Part shown: one piece after another, positions 8,152 to 16,691 of the stretch
Layout of the letters: each line of letters starts with the position of its first letter
Numbering within the stretch: position 1 is the stretch's first letter
Origin: Variovorax dokdonensis
Lineage (GTDB): Bacteria; Pseudomonadota; Gammaproteobacteria; Burkholderiales; Burkholderiaceae_C
Reading direction: 5' to 3'
Length of the DNA stretch: 64,000 bases
Assembly (NCBI RefSeq): GCF_030316895.1
Contig: NZ_JASZYV010000001.1
Coordinates: 1,736,001-1,800,000 of the forward strand
The notes under the pieces: generated by a model
Databases searched by the model: none
Seen by the model: the letters and a program-made list of their open reading frames with translations, nothing else
Told to the model about the DNA's origin: nothing
Translations under genes and position numbers: made by a program

Positions 8152-9009
8152 ATGACGCTTCCAAGCTGGACGCTGCTTGCGCAGTCGATCCTGTCGGGCC
8201 TGTTCGCCGGCGCGCTCTACGGCTTGCTCGGCCTGGGGCTGAGCCTGTCGTGGGGCATGCTTCGGCAGATCAACCTGGCGCATTTCGCGCTCGCGTTCCT
8301 GGGTGCATACCTGACCTACCAGCTGTCGACGACTTACAGCGCCGACCCGTTGCTGACGCTGCTGCTGATCGTGCCGCTGTTCTTCGCCATCGGCGCAACG
8401 GTTCATTTGCTGCTCAGCCGATTTCGGGTCAGCTCGTTCAATTCGATGCTGGTCACCTTTGGCATGACGGTGATGGTCGAGGCCTTGCTGCAATGGGTGT
8501 GGAGCGCCGACTACCGCCGGCTTGAATCCCACTATTCGGAATACAAGCTGCGCCTGGGCCAGGTCTATCTGCCCGCCCCGGAGATGATGACGCTGGGGGC
8601 CAGCGTTGCGATCGCGTTGGGCACCTGGTTCGTGCTGCAGCGCACGGACATCGGCAAGGCCTTGCGCGCCTCCGCCGAAGATGCGTCGATCGCGGCAGCG
8701 TTCGGCGTCAATCAACAGGCCATGGCGCTGCTGCTTTCCGGCTTCAACGCGGCCCTGGCCGGCATTGCCGGTGTCTGCATCGCCCTGGGCTACACGCTCG
8801 CGCCTTCGCAGATCTACACCTGGATCGGCGTGATCTTCGCGTGCGTGATGCTCGGCGGGTTGGGGCGGCCCTTGGGCCCCTTGCTTGCCGGCGTTCTGAT
8901 CGGGGTCACCGAGGCGCTGACCATGGCAGTGGCGTCGCCCTCGTGGGCGCCGCTGGTTTCGTTCGCATTGCTCATGGCGGTGCTGTTGGTGCGTCCGGGA
9001 AGGATATGA
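8152..9009 (+). CDS. Branched-chain-type ABC transporter permease (LivH-like)
   Basis: The 285-residue protein has about eight membrane spans and the LivH landmarks GLFAGALYGLLGLGLSLSWG at the N-terminus, GKALRASAEDASIAAAFGV (the cytoplasmic coupling loop contacting the ATPase) and GVIFACVMLGGLGRPLGP. It would form half of the membrane channel with the LivM part of the next gene. I started it at the ATG giving MTLPSWTLLAQ; the frame opens earlier but overlaps the binding-protein gene. Its stop overlaps the next ATG by four bases. Confidence 0.88.
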   Translation: MTLPSWTLLAQSILSGLFAGALYGLLGLGLSLSWGMLRQINLAHFALAFLGAYLTYQLSTTYSADPLLTLLLIVPLFFAIGATVHLLLSRFRVSSFNSMLVTFGMTVMVEALLQWVWSADYRRLESHYSEYKLRLGQVYLPAPEMMTLGASVAIALGTWFVLQRTDIGKALRASAEDASIAAAFGVNQQAMALLLSGFNAALAGIAGVCIALGYTLAPSQIYTWIGVIFACVMLGGLGRPLGPLLAGVLIGVTEALTMAVASPSWAPLVSFALLMAVLLVRPGRI

Positions 9010-10829
9010 GCATGCGACGTTCCACCATTGCGCTGCTCGGCGCGGCGGCGCTGCTGGCCACCGTGCCCTGGCTGGGTCTGCCGCCGTTCTTCGAGTCGAT
9101 GCTGTATCTGATCCTGCACTGGGTGGCGCTGGCGAGTTCGTGGAACCTGCTGTCGGGCTACTCGGGCTATTTCTCGTTCGGACACGGCGCGTTCTTCGGC
9201 ATCGGCATGTACACGTCCGCGACGCTGACCTCCAAGTTCGACTGGCCCTTCCTCTGGACGCTGCCGGCCGCGGCGGCCATGGCTGCCGGGGTGGGGGCGC
9301 TCATCGGGTTGGCCGCCTTCCGCGTTCACGCCGTGCGGGCCGAACTGTTCGCGCTGCTCACGCTTGCAACCACCTTCGTGGTGGCCACGGTGATCCTCAA
9401 CTCGCCGGTCGATGGCGGGCAGGGCGTCTATCTCAATGCTGTGGCGCTGCCTGCGCTCGGCCCCACGGCGCAAGGCACCTTCTACCTGCTCGCGCTTGGC
9501 GCAGCCGCGTTGAGCGTGATCGCCGCGGCAGCGATCTATCACGCTCGCCTGGGCATCGGGCTGCTGGCCATTCACGACGATGAAGACGTGGCCGAGGTCA
9601 TGGGCGTGCCCACCTTCCGCTACAAGCTCGGCACTTTCGCGCTCTCGTGCGGGCTGGCCGGCGTGGTTGGCGGGATTCACGCGCTCTTTGTTTCCTATGT
9701 GACGGCAGGCGACACGTTCACCATCACGATGCCGCTCACCGTGGTGCTGATGGCGGTGCTCGGCGGATCGCGCCATTGGGCCGGTCCGGTGGTCGGCGCC
9801 ACGGCGATCACATTGCTGCTGTTTGCCTTCACCGGCGGCGAGGCGGCAGTTGTCGGCAAGGGCCTCACCGGGCTGATCCTGATCGTCGTGATCCTCTTCA
9901 TGCCCGAGGGCATCGTCGGCCAGGCCATGAAATGGTGGAGTGCGTCGCGCAAGAAGGCGCTGGCGCAGCGCTCGTCGCCGGCTTCCGACGCGCCGGCCGC
10001 GATGGCGACGGCGGTTCCTGCTGCGGCGCCGGTGGCTGCCGATGCACGCCCCGTGATCTTGCGTGCCACGGGAGTGCGCAAGCATTTTCGCGGCGTGCAG
10101 GCGCTACGCGGCGTGGACGTGGAGATCAGGCGCGGCGAAATCCTCGGCCTGCTTGGTCCCAATGGATCGGGAAAGTCAACCTTCATCAATGTCGTGAGTG
10201 GCCATTTCGCCGTCACCTCCGGCAGCATCGACTTCGCCGGGGTCCGCATCAGCCATGTTCCCGCGCATCGCGTGGCGCGCAGTGGTATCGCGCGCACCTA
10301 TCAGATTCCTCGTCCCTTTTCCCATCTGACGGTTCTGCAGAACGTGGGGCTGCCGGCGATGTTCGGCGCGGCCGGACTTGATCGCCGCGCAGCGGAGGAT
10401 GCCGCCTGGCAATGGCTCGAATTCACCGGGCTCAAGGACAAGGCGCATGCGCTGCCCGATGACCTGAACCTACATCAGCGCAAGTTCCTCGAGTTTGCCC
10501 GCGCCTTGGCGTCCAGGCCGCAGGTGCTGATGCTTGACGAGGTGCTGTCGGGGCTCACGCCTTCGGAGATCGATGACGCGGTGGCCCTGATCCGCCGCAT
10601 CCGCGACCAGGGCGCCACAATCGTGTTCGTCGAGCACGTGATGCGCGCCGTGATGGCCTTATGTGATCGCATCGTCGTGTTCGAGCAGGGCCAGGTGCTC
10701 GCCGAAGGCGCGCCGCAAGAAGTGATGCAGCGGCCCGAGGTCGTTGCCGCCTACCTGGGCACGCAAGCGGAGGACGCATCGGCCAGCCAGGCGCCGCTGC
10801 CGCGGATGGCGGAGGTGGCCCATGCTTGA
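9006..10829 (+). CDS. Fused ABC permease and ATP-binding protein (LivM-LivG fusion)
   Basis: This 607-residue protein joins two usual subunits. Residues 1 to about 315 form a LivM permease (SYSGYFSFGHGAFFGIGMYT near 55, GLLAIHDDEDVAEVMGV as the coupling loop). An Ala/Pro-rich linker follows, and residues about 350-607 form a LivG ATPase with Walker A GPNGSGKST, Walker B VLMLDEVLSGL and switch His in IVFVEHVM. The usual LSGGQ-type signature reads LNLHQRKFLEFARAL, an unusual variant. LivM-LivG fusions are known in proteobacteria. It starts at an ATG overlapping the LivH stop, and its last eight bases overlap LivF, so the importer genes are translationally linked. Confidence 0.88.
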   Translation: MSMRRSTIALLGAAALLATVPWLGLPPFFESMLYLILHWVALASSWNLLSGYSGYFSFGHGAFFGIGMYTSATLTSKFDWPFLWTLPAAAAMAAGVGALIGLAAFRVHAVRAELFALLTLATTFVVATVILNSPVDGGQGVYLNAVALPALGPTAQGTFYLLALGAAALSVIAAAAIYHARLGIGLLAIHDDEDVAEVMGVPTFRYKLGTFALSCGLAGVVGGIHALFVSYVTAGDTFTITMPLTVVLMAVLGGSRHWAGPVVGATAITLLLFAFTGGEAAVVGKGLTGLILIVVILFMPEGIVGQAMKWWSASRKKALAQRSSPASDAPAAMATAVPAAAPVAADARPVILRATGVRKHFRGVQALRGVDVEIRRGEILGLLGPNGSGKSTFINVVSGHFAVTSGSIDFAGVRISHVPAHRVARSGIARTYQIPRPFSHLTVLQNVGLPAMFGAAGLDRRAAEDAAWQWLEFTGLKDKAHALPDDLNLHQRKFLEFARALASRPQVLMLDEVLSGLTPSEIDDAVALIRRIRDQGATIVFVEHVMRAVMALCDRIVVFEQGQVLAEGAPQEVMQRPEVVAAYLGTQAEDASASQAPLPRMAEVAHA

Positions 10830-11571
10830 GCTTGAATCGGTGCGTGTGAACTACGGCCACGCGGTCGCCATCTGGGACCTGTCGCTGAGCATGGCGCGAG
10901 GCGAACTGCTGGTTGTGGTCGGTCCCAACAGCGCGGGCAAGACCACGCTGATCAACGCCATTGCGGGCGTGCATCCACCATCGGCGGGCTCGGTGCTTTT
11001 CCACGGCGAGGAGATGCGCGACCTGCCTGCGCACCGCTATTGCGAGCGCGGCATTGCCCTGGTTCCCGAGGGTCGCAAGCTGTTCGCTGGCATGAGCGTG
11101 CGCGAGAACCTGGAATTGGGCAGCTACCGTCGCGGTGCGCGCCAAGCCCGAAGCGAATCCCTGGAGAAGGTTTGCGCGCTCTTTCCCGCGGTCCGCGACA
11201 AGCTCGCTCAGCCTGCTGGCACGCTGTCTGGCGGCCAGCAGCAGATGGTGGCTATCGGAAGGGCACTGATGGCCCAGCCGCGGCTGTTGCTGCTCGACGA
11301 ACCCTCGCTCGGGCTTGCGCCAACCGTCGTGCTGGACATGTTCCGTGCCATTCGCGCCATTCATTCGCAAGGCATTGCGGTACTGCTGGTGGAGCAGAAC
11401 GTGTCGATGGCACTGGAGGTCGCCCAGCGGGCAGCGGTGCTCGAGGAGGGGCGCATTGTTGCTGTCGGTGCGCCACAGGAACTGATGGCCCGTTCCGAGT
11501 TGCGACGCGCCTATCTTGGGCTGGAGACCGAGGACGCGCACCCCTCGCTCAGCCGCAAAACCAACCAATGA
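10822..11571 (+). CDS. ABC transporter ATP-binding protein (LivF-like)
   Basis: The 249-residue ATPase has Walker A GPNSAGKTT near residue 35, Q-loop region ERGIALVPEGRKLFAGMSV, signature LSGGQQQMVAIGRAL, Walker B LLLLDEPSLGLAP and switch His replaced by the family's VEQN pattern (LLVEQNVSMAL). These are standard LivF features, including the EGR(KH)LF motif. It is the second ATPase of the importer, pairing with the LivG half of the fused protein. The ATG at MLELESVRVNYGH lies inside the end of the fusion gene and is preceded by GGAGGTGG. Confidence 0.9.
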   Translation: MLELESVRVNYGHAVAIWDLSLSMARGELLVVVGPNSAGKTTLINAIAGVHPPSAGSVLFHGEEMRDLPAHRYCERGIALVPEGRKLFAGMSVRENLELGSYRRGARQARSESLEKVCALFPAVRDKLAQPAGTLSGGQQQMVAIGRALMAQPRLLLLDEPSLGLAPTVVLDMFRAIRAIHSQGIAVLLVEQNVSMALEVAQRAAVLEEGRIVAVGAPQELMARSELRRAYLGLETEDAHPSLSRKTNQ

Positions 11572-11583
11572 AGGAGTGAACCT

Positions 11584-12138
11584 GTGAGTACATACGACGT
11601 TGCTGTCCTCGTCGGCAGCCTGCGCCGCGATTCCATCAACCGCAAACTGGCCAATGCGATCACACGCGTGGCTCCGCCTTCACTGCGTTTCCGTTTCGTG
11701 TCGCTGGACGAGCTGCCGATGTACAACGGCGACTTGGAGGCCAACCGGCCGGAGGCGGTCAACCGCTTTACCGCCCAGTGCGCCGAGGCCGAAGCCTTCC
11801 TGTTCGTCATGCCGGAGTTCAACCGGTCCCTGCCGGCGGTGTTGAAGAACGCCATCGATTGGGGGTCCAAGCCAATGGACCGCAACGTCTGGCGCGATAA
11901 GCCGGCGGCCATGTCAGGTACTTCTCCGGGTGCAATCGGCACTGCGGTGGGCCAGCAGCATCTGCGCCAGATTCTTGGGATTCTGGGGGCCTCGGTGCTC
12001 GGCGGTGAAGCCTATCTTTCCTTCAAGCCGGAGATGATCGACGCGCAGGGCGATTTCGCGGATGACGCCACGCGCAAATTTCTGGCCACCTACATGGAGC
12101 GCTTCGCGGTGTTCGTGCACAAGCTGGTAGGGGCATGA
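11584..12138 (+). CDS. NADPH-dependent FMN reductase (ChrR/azoreductase type)
   Basis: The 184-residue protein is a flavodoxin-fold FMN reductase: LVGSLRRDSINRKLA binds the FMN phosphate, and MPEFNRSLPAVLKNAIDW is the conserved loop over the flavin seen in ChrR, ArsH and quinone reductases. It moves electrons from NADPH to FMN, quinones or nitro/azo groups. Start is GTG, with AAGGAG seven bases before it. It follows the Liv importer at 12 bases and overlaps the next gene by four, so it belongs to the rightward catabolic operon. It may reduce a quinone intermediate or supply reduced flavin; neither is proven. Confidence 0.85.
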   Translation: MSTYDVAVLVGSLRRDSINRKLANAITRVAPPSLRFRFVSLDELPMYNGDLEANRPEAVNRFTAQCAEAEAFLFVMPEFNRSLPAVLKNAIDWGSKPMDRNVWRDKPAAMSGTSPGAIGTAVGQQHLRQILGILGASVLGGEAYLSFKPEMIDAQGDFADDATRKFLATYMERFAVFVHKLVGA

Positions 12139-12563
12139 ACACCAGGGACGTGATGCCATCGCGCATCGAGGACGAAGCGGCCTGTGCACGACTGTGCGTC
12201 GACTTCGCCAACCACCTGGATGCCCGGCGCTACGACGAGGTGCTCGAGCTGTTCCCCATTGACGGCGTTCTTGACCGCATGGGCACTGTGTTTTCCGGCA
12301 GGCAAGCACTGCGCAGCTTTCTGGATGCACGCGCGACCGATGTGACGACCCGACATCTGTGCACCAACATCCGCGTGCGGTTTGAAGGGCCGGACGACGC
12401 CAGCGGCTTTTGCTGCGTGCTCTTCTTCCAGGGCAGGGCCGGCGAAGGTGCGGCGGTCGCGCTTGGCCCGCCATCGGTCGTGGAGTACCACGACCGCTTC
12501 ACCCGCGCCAATGGCGCCTGGCTGATACAGGAGCGGCGCATCTGCATGGCCATTCGCGCCTGA
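12135..12563 (+). CDS. SnoaL/NTF2-like protein
   Basis: The 142-residue protein has the NTF2-fold pattern of SnoaL-like enzymes: an N-terminal helix with VDFANHLDARRYDEVLELF, a turn with GVLDRMGTVFSGRQALRSFL, the short histidine segment TRHLCTNIRVRF, then strands ending in YHDRFTRANGAWLIQERRI. Members of this large family are isomerases, hydratases or dehydratases, or act as small subunits of ring-hydroxylating oxygenases. No partner large subunit is present, so an isomerase or lactonase-type role on a ring-cleavage product is more likely. It overlaps the FMN reductase gene by four bases. The specific function is unknown. Confidence 0.75.
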   Translation: MNTRDVMPSRIEDEAACARLCVDFANHLDARRYDEVLELFPIDGVLDRMGTVFSGRQALRSFLDARATDVTTRHLCTNIRVRFEGPDDASGFCCVLFFQGRAGEGAAVALGPPSVVEYHDRFTRANGAWLIQERRICMAIRA

Positions 12564-12582
12564 CCCCTAACCGGAGACACAC

Positions 12583-12915
12583 ATGCTTTTCACCCTTTAC
12601 TGTATGGACAAGCCCGGTGGCATCGAGCGGCGCTTGGCGCTGCGCGCGGTGCATCGCGAGCACGTCGCCAAGATAGCCGATCGTCTTGCCGCGGCGGGCC
12701 CTCTGTTTGCGGACGATGGCATCGCGATGATCGGTAGTCTGTTGATCGTCGACTTCGAAGACCGTGCCGCATTGGACGCATGGCTGGCGGACGAGCCGTT
12801 CACGCAGCAGGGCGTCTATGAGACCGTCACTGTGCGGCCCTTCCTGAACGTATGGCCGCAGCGAACCGGTGCGCCCCCGAGCGACATGTCCAACCTCACC
12901 GCATTCGCGCGCTGA
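12583..12915 (+). CDS. YciI family protein
   Basis: The 110-residue protein matches the YCII domain: MLFTLYCMDKPGGIERRLALR at the start, the conserved R-x-x-H-x-x-H segment (LRAVHREHVAKI) and the end of the domain in VDFEDRAALDAWLADEPFTQ. The family has a ferredoxin-like fold and a His-Asp site. To my knowledge it includes TftG, a dehydrochlorinase of the 2,4,5-trichlorophenol pathway whose hydroxylase is also a two-component flavin enzyme. In this operon a small-molecule isomerase or dehydrohalogenase is plausible. GGAGACACAC precedes the ATG. Confidence 0.82.
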   Translation: MLFTLYCMDKPGGIERRLALRAVHREHVAKIADRLAAAGPLFADDGIAMIGSLLIVDFEDRAALDAWLADEPFTQQGVYETVTVRPFLNVWPQRTGAPPSDMSNLTAFAR

Positions 12916-12937
12916 TCTTCTCCACGAGGCCTTGCAG

Positions 12938-13909
12938 ATGCTTCAATTTCGTCGTTTCGCCGCGGCTGCGCTCTTGTTTGCATGGGTGTCCTCGGCTTGG
13001 GCGCAGGACGTCTATCCGTCCCGTCCTGTGACGGTGGTCGTGCCATTCCCGCCAGGCGGTGTGGCCGACACCGCGTTGCGCGCGCTGCAGCCATCGCTGC
13101 AGCGCAGTCTGGGTCAGCCGGTCGTCATCTCCAATCGTGCTGGCGCAGGGGGGGCCATCGGGTCGGCGGCGGTCGCCCAGAGCAAGCCCGATGGCTACAC
13201 CGTGCTGTTCACCTTCTCGACGCTGGCCAGCCTGCCGGAGCAGGCGATCGTCAACCGTCAGGCACCGATCTTCACGCTTGATCAACTGACGCCCGTGGCG
13301 CGCGTGACGTCGGACGCCACCGGCCTGGTCGTGCGCACCGATAGCCCCTACCAGAGCGCCGCCGAATTGATCGCCGCGGCCAAGGCGAAGCCAGGACAGA
13401 TCACCTATGCGTCCAGCGGCAACTATGGGCCCAGCCACCTGCCGGCGGTCATGCTGGCCGATGCCGCCGGTGTGCGCTTCAACCACATTCCCTATACCGG
13501 CGGCGCACCCATGATTGCCGCGCTTCTGGGCGGCCAGGTGGATTTCGCGGTGTTCAGTCGGTCGCTGGTTCTTCCCCACGTGGAAGCGGGCAAGCTGAAA
13601 TACCTTGCTTCCTTTGGCGAGGAGCGATGGACCAAGCCGCCCGTGCCGCAGTCCTTGAGCGAGATCGGTGTGCGCGTGGACTACACAAGCTGGATTGGCG
13701 CGTTCGCGCCCGCACAGACGCCGCCCGAGGTCGTGCAGCGGCTGAGAGCTGCGTTGCGTGCGGCAACGAGAGATCCGGAGTTTGTCGAGAGTTTCGGCAA
13801 GGTGGGGGGCACGAACGCGTTCCTGGATGGAGCAGAGTTCCAGCGCTACTGGCTCACCGAGATCGAACAATCCAGGGAAACGATCCGCAAGATTGGACGG
13901 ATCGAATGA
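12938..13909 (+). CDS. Bug/TctC family tripartite tricarboxylate transporter receptor
   Basis: The 323-residue protein has a cleavable signal peptide (LLFAWVSSAWAQ) and the Bug-family first motif YPSRPVTVVVPFPPGGVADT, which grips a carboxylate of the ligand. ITYASSGNYGPSHLPAVMLA and RFNHIPYTGGAPMIAALLGG are further family blocks. Bug proteins bind small carboxylates or amides in the periplasm. No TctA/TctB membrane partners are nearby, as is usual for the expanded Bug sets of Burkholderiales; some act only in sensing. It follows the YciI gene by 22 bases and overlaps the GST gene by four, so it is co-expressed with the catabolic genes. Confidence 0.88.
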   Translation: MLQFRRFAAAALLFAWVSSAWAQDVYPSRPVTVVVPFPPGGVADTALRALQPSLQRSLGQPVVISNRAGAGGAIGSAAVAQSKPDGYTVLFTFSTLASLPEQAIVNRQAPIFTLDQLTPVARVTSDATGLVVRTDSPYQSAAELIAAAKAKPGQITYASSGNYGPSHLPAVMLADAAGVRFNHIPYTGGAPMIAALLGGQVDFAVFSRSLVLPHVEAGKLKYLASFGEERWTKPPVPQSLSEIGVRVDYTSWIGAFAPAQTPPEVVQRLRAALRAATRDPEFVESFGKVGGTNAFLDGAEFQRYWLTEIEQSRETIRKIGRIE

Positions 13910-14607
13910 GCGCGCCGGAAGCCGGAGCGCCGCAACTGGTGCTTCACCATTTCCCAGGAGCCTGCTCGCAGGTTTGCGTTTTCGCGCTTGAGCACGCGGG
14001 GCTGGACTACGAGCTGCGGCTGGTCGACCTGAAGACGAGCGAGCAGTCCGGCGTTGCGTACTCGGCGATCTCTCCGCTCGGCAAGGTCCCGGCGCTGATC
14101 ATCGACGGTGCCGTACTGACGGAGAACGCGGCGATCCAGACCTACATCCACGAACTGCGTCCGCAGGCCGGCCTCTTTCCTCGCGATGCTTCTCCGCTCG
14201 ACGTCGGGCGTCGCCAGGCAGGCTTGTCCCTGTGCGGCGGCACGCTGCATCCGATTGTGCGCGGGCTGGCGAACCCTTTGCGAATCACCGACGGCGATCC
14301 CGAAGGCGTACGGCGAAAGTCGCAGGCTCTGGCTGTCAAATCCTTCGGCGTTGCGGAAGAGCGCATCGCGCAGACCGGCTGGTGGCTCGACGACTGGTCG
14401 CTATTGGACGTGTACCTGAACTGGGCCGTGTCCGTCGCGGCTTCCACCGGATTCGACTTCAAGCCATTCCCAACAATCGCGGGACTGGCCGCCCGACTTT
14501 CAGAGCTGCCGGCTTTTCGACGCATGCTGGAGATCGAAGTCGAGTCGGCAGCCGAGCTGGCACGCCGGCGCACGTTGCCGAGCGCACTTGCCGTCCCGAA
14601 GATCTAG
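13906..14607 (+). CDS. Glutathione S-transferase family protein
   Basis: The 233-residue protein has a thioredoxin-fold GST N-terminus (LVLHHFPGACSQVCVFALEHA, with the Cys-Ser region near residue 20 typical of beta-class-like GSTs). The glutathione-contact motif is GKVPALIIDGAVLTENAAIQ, and a helical C-terminal domain ends with FPTIAGLAARLSELPAFRRM. It is followed by an FAH hydrolase gene, the same GST-plus-FAH pairing found in the leftward operon. A maleylpyruvate-type isomerase role is therefore attractive but not shown. It begins inside the stop of the Bug gene. Confidence 0.83.
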   Translation: MSAPEAGAPQLVLHHFPGACSQVCVFALEHAGLDYELRLVDLKTSEQSGVAYSAISPLGKVPALIIDGAVLTENAAIQTYIHELRPQAGLFPRDASPLDVGRRQAGLSLCGGTLHPIVRGLANPLRITDGDPEGVRRKSQALAVKSFGVAEERIAQTGWWLDDWSLLDVYLNWAVSVAASTGFDFKPFPTIAGLAARLSELPAFRRMLEIEVESAAELARRRTLPSALAVPKI

Positions 14608-14628
14608 ATCCACTTCAACCATACCCCT

Positions 14629-15468
14629 ATGAAACTCCTACGTTATGGCCCTGCCGGAGCCGAAAGGCCCGGTGCATTGGATGCGAGCGGCCAAGCGCGC
14701 GACCTTTCTCTCTTGGTTCCGGACTTCACTCCGGAATGGTTGAGTCCGGCAAAGCTCGACGCGCTGGCCGCCATCGATCTGAACAAGATGCCCTCGGTGC
14801 CTGCCGGCGCGCGGCTGGGTGTGCCGGTGGCCGGCGTGCGCCAGTTCGTCGCCATCGGCCTGAACTACCGCAAGCATGCGCAGGAAGCCGGACTGGAAAT
14901 TCCGAAGGAACCCGTGGTCTTCACCAAGGCGCTGACTTCGCTGGCCGGCCCGGATGACGACGTGCTCCTGCCGCCGGGCTCCGAAGCAGGCGACTGGGAA
15001 ATCGAACTGGGTTTTGTCATTGGCACCCTGGCGAGCAATGTCTCCGAGAAGGACGCGCTTTCGCACGTGGCGGGCTATTGCTTGGCCAACGACGTGTCGG
15101 AACGCGATTGGCAGATCAAGCGTGGCGGCCAGTGGGGCAAGGGCAAGAGCTTCGACGGCTTCGGCCCCGTAGGCCCCTGGCTTGTCACAAGCGACGAACT
15201 GCCAGATCCGCAGACCATTCCGCTGGAACTCAAGGTGAACGGTGAAGTGCGCCAGCGTAGCAACACCGCTGACATGATATTTCCCGTCGCGCAGGTTGTG
15301 TCGTACCTCAGCCAGTTCATGACGCTCCTGCCTGGAGACGTGGTGATCACAGGCACACCTGAGGGCGTTGGCCTGGGCATCAAGCCCACGCCGGTGTTCC
15401 TGCGCCGCGGTGACGTGATGACGCTGTCGGCGGGGCCGCTGGGCACGCAGCGGCAGAAGGTGGTCTGA
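14629..15468 (+). CDS. Fumarylacetoacetate hydrolase family protein
   Basis: The 279-residue protein is a full FAH-family hydrolase: FVAIGLNYRKHAQEAG opens the catalytic domain, the metal-binding acidic residues are in GDWEIELGFVIG and AGYCLANDVSERDWQ, and the C-terminal signature is LLPGDVVITGTPEGVGLG. Such enzymes hydrolyse acylpyruvates or decarboxylate or hydrate meta-cleavage products with Mg2+ or Mn2+. It is the last gene of the rightward catabolic operon, with no clear terminator visible behind it before the convergent AraC gene. It parallels the partial FAH gene at the left edge. Confidence 0.87.
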   Translation: MKLLRYGPAGAERPGALDASGQARDLSLLVPDFTPEWLSPAKLDALAAIDLNKMPSVPAGARLGVPVAGVRQFVAIGLNYRKHAQEAGLEIPKEPVVFTKALTSLAGPDDDVLLPPGSEAGDWEIELGFVIGTLASNVSEKDALSHVAGYCLANDVSERDWQIKRGGQWGKGKSFDGFGPVGPWLVTSDELPDPQTIPLELKVNGEVRQRSNTADMIFPVAQVVSYLSQFMTLLPGDVVITGTPEGVGLGIKPTPVFLRRGDVMTLSAGPLGTQRQKVV

Positions 15469-15539
15469 ACGCCGACCGACCAGATGCTCGAACGCTTTAT
15501 GCGGCTCCGCAGCGCTGGCCGAAGTTCCCGTATTGCTGT

Positions 15540-16550
15540 CTACCCTGAGGTGCGCCGCCGCACCGCCAGCGGCGTCTCGCCAAACCACCGTTTGCACGAG
15601 CGCGTCAACGCCGACTGTTCCGACAGGCCCAGCTGCGCGCTGACCTGCGCCAGCGGCATGGTGCCGGCCAAGTAGCGCAGCGCGGCTTCGCGCAGCACCG
15701 CGTCGTGCACTTCGGAAAAGCGCACGCCTTCTGCGCTCAGCTGTCGCTGTAGCGTGCGCGGGTGCATGGCCAGAACGGCGGCCACGCCTTCCAGCCCGCA
15801 CTGCGAGGTGCCGAGCGTGCGCGTCAAGGCTAGCCGCACGCGTGCGAGCAGGCTTTGCCGCGGCGCGATGAAGTTGCTTTCGAGATAGTGGGTCGCCAAG
15901 TTTCGCAGCGTCGGGTTGGCCTGGCGCAAGGGCGCGTCGAACAAGCGCCGAGGCACCACCAGCGATGCGGTGGGCTGGTTGAAGTGCGGCATGAGGCCGA
16001 AAGCGCGGCGGTACGCGGCCGGCGTCGCCAGCGGCGCATGGGGCAGGTGCACCGCCTCCAGCCGATAGTGATCGCCGCCCAGCGCGGCCAAGAAACGATG
16101 TCCGCCGCACAGCATCAGCTCGAAGGACTGGTGCGACGCCGGCAGATAGATAGCGGGCATCTCGTAGCGCAGCTCGGCCAGGCCGGCGACGGCGCGGCCG
16201 TCGGGCACCAGCGTGATGGCCAGGCCCTGGTTGTGTACATACAGGTAGCGCGAAGCGATCCGCATCGCCTCGCCGAGCGTCGGCGCATTCTGGATGGCGA
16301 CGGCGACGGGCCCGAGGATGCCGATGTCCTGCGCCTGCGCCAGGCGGAGCCCGAAGTCGGCGCAGCCAAGCACGCGGGCACTGGCCTGCAGCAGGCGCGT
16401 CAGATTGTGCGCGGGCAGTAGCAACTCTTCGTCGACCAGAGCCGCCGCAGGCAGGCGCTGGCTACGCAGCAGCGCCAGCGGGTCGCCGCCGAGGCTCCGC
16501 ACCAATTCATCGAAGCCTCGCAGGCTGGCGGCGCGAACACTGTCCGACAT
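15540..16550 (-). CDS. AraC family regulator with arabinose-binding-like N-terminal domain
   Basis: The 336-residue protein resembles the OruR/ArgR-like branch of the AraC family. Residues about 20-200 form the Arabinose_bd sensor (PAHNLTRLLQASARVLGCAD, IGILGPVAVAIQNAPTLGEA). The C-terminal 100 residues carry the two helix-turn-helix units, with the family signature MPLAQVSAQLGLSEQSALTR and C-terminal WFGETPLAVRRR. It diverges from the MFS-ADH operon, which it most likely activates. The chosen ATG gives MSDSVRAASLRG; the frame opens further upstream but would cover the intergenic promoter. The effector is unknown. Confidence 0.85.
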   Translation of the reverse strand: MSDSVRAASLRGFDELVRSLGGDPLALLRSQRLPAAALVDEELLLPAHNLTRLLQASARVLGCADFGLRLAQAQDIGILGPVAVAIQNAPTLGEAMRIASRYLYVHNQGLAITLVPDGRAVAGLAELRYEMPAIYLPASHQSFELMLCGGHRFLAALGGDHYRLEAVHLPHAPLATPAAYRRAFGLMPHFNQPTASLVVPRRLFDAPLRQANPTLRNLATHYLESNFIAPRQSLLARVRLALTRTLGTSQCGLEGVAAVLAMHPRTLQRQLSAEGVRFSEVHDAVLREAALRYLAGTMPLAQVSAQLGLSEQSALTRSCKRWFGETPLAVRRRTSG

Positions 16551-16577
16551 GTCGTGAAATGTCAAATATTTGTCGTG
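16550..16577. promoter_or_regulatory. Direct TGTCGTG repeats, 21 bases apart, at the AraC gene start
   Basis: TGTCGTG occurs at 16550-16556 and again, same orientation, at 16571-16577. The 21-base spacing is that of classic AraC half-sites, which lie on one helix face. The first copy overlaps the regulator's own start codon and the pair lies in the divergent promoter region, so autoregulation plus activation of the MFS operon is plausible. Confidence 0.5.
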
Positions 16578-16691
16578 CCGCGTCAATCCCGTCGCTGGCG
16601 CCTGCGCGACCATCTTGCACCGGCACCAGAACCGGCTGGCCCCTGCGAACCCGTACGCCACATCTGCAAGAACACACGAGACAACAACGCC

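Noticed and set aside
8814..10085. A 423-codon frame opposite livM-livG
   Set aside because: It is antisense to the fused transporter gene and has no family features.
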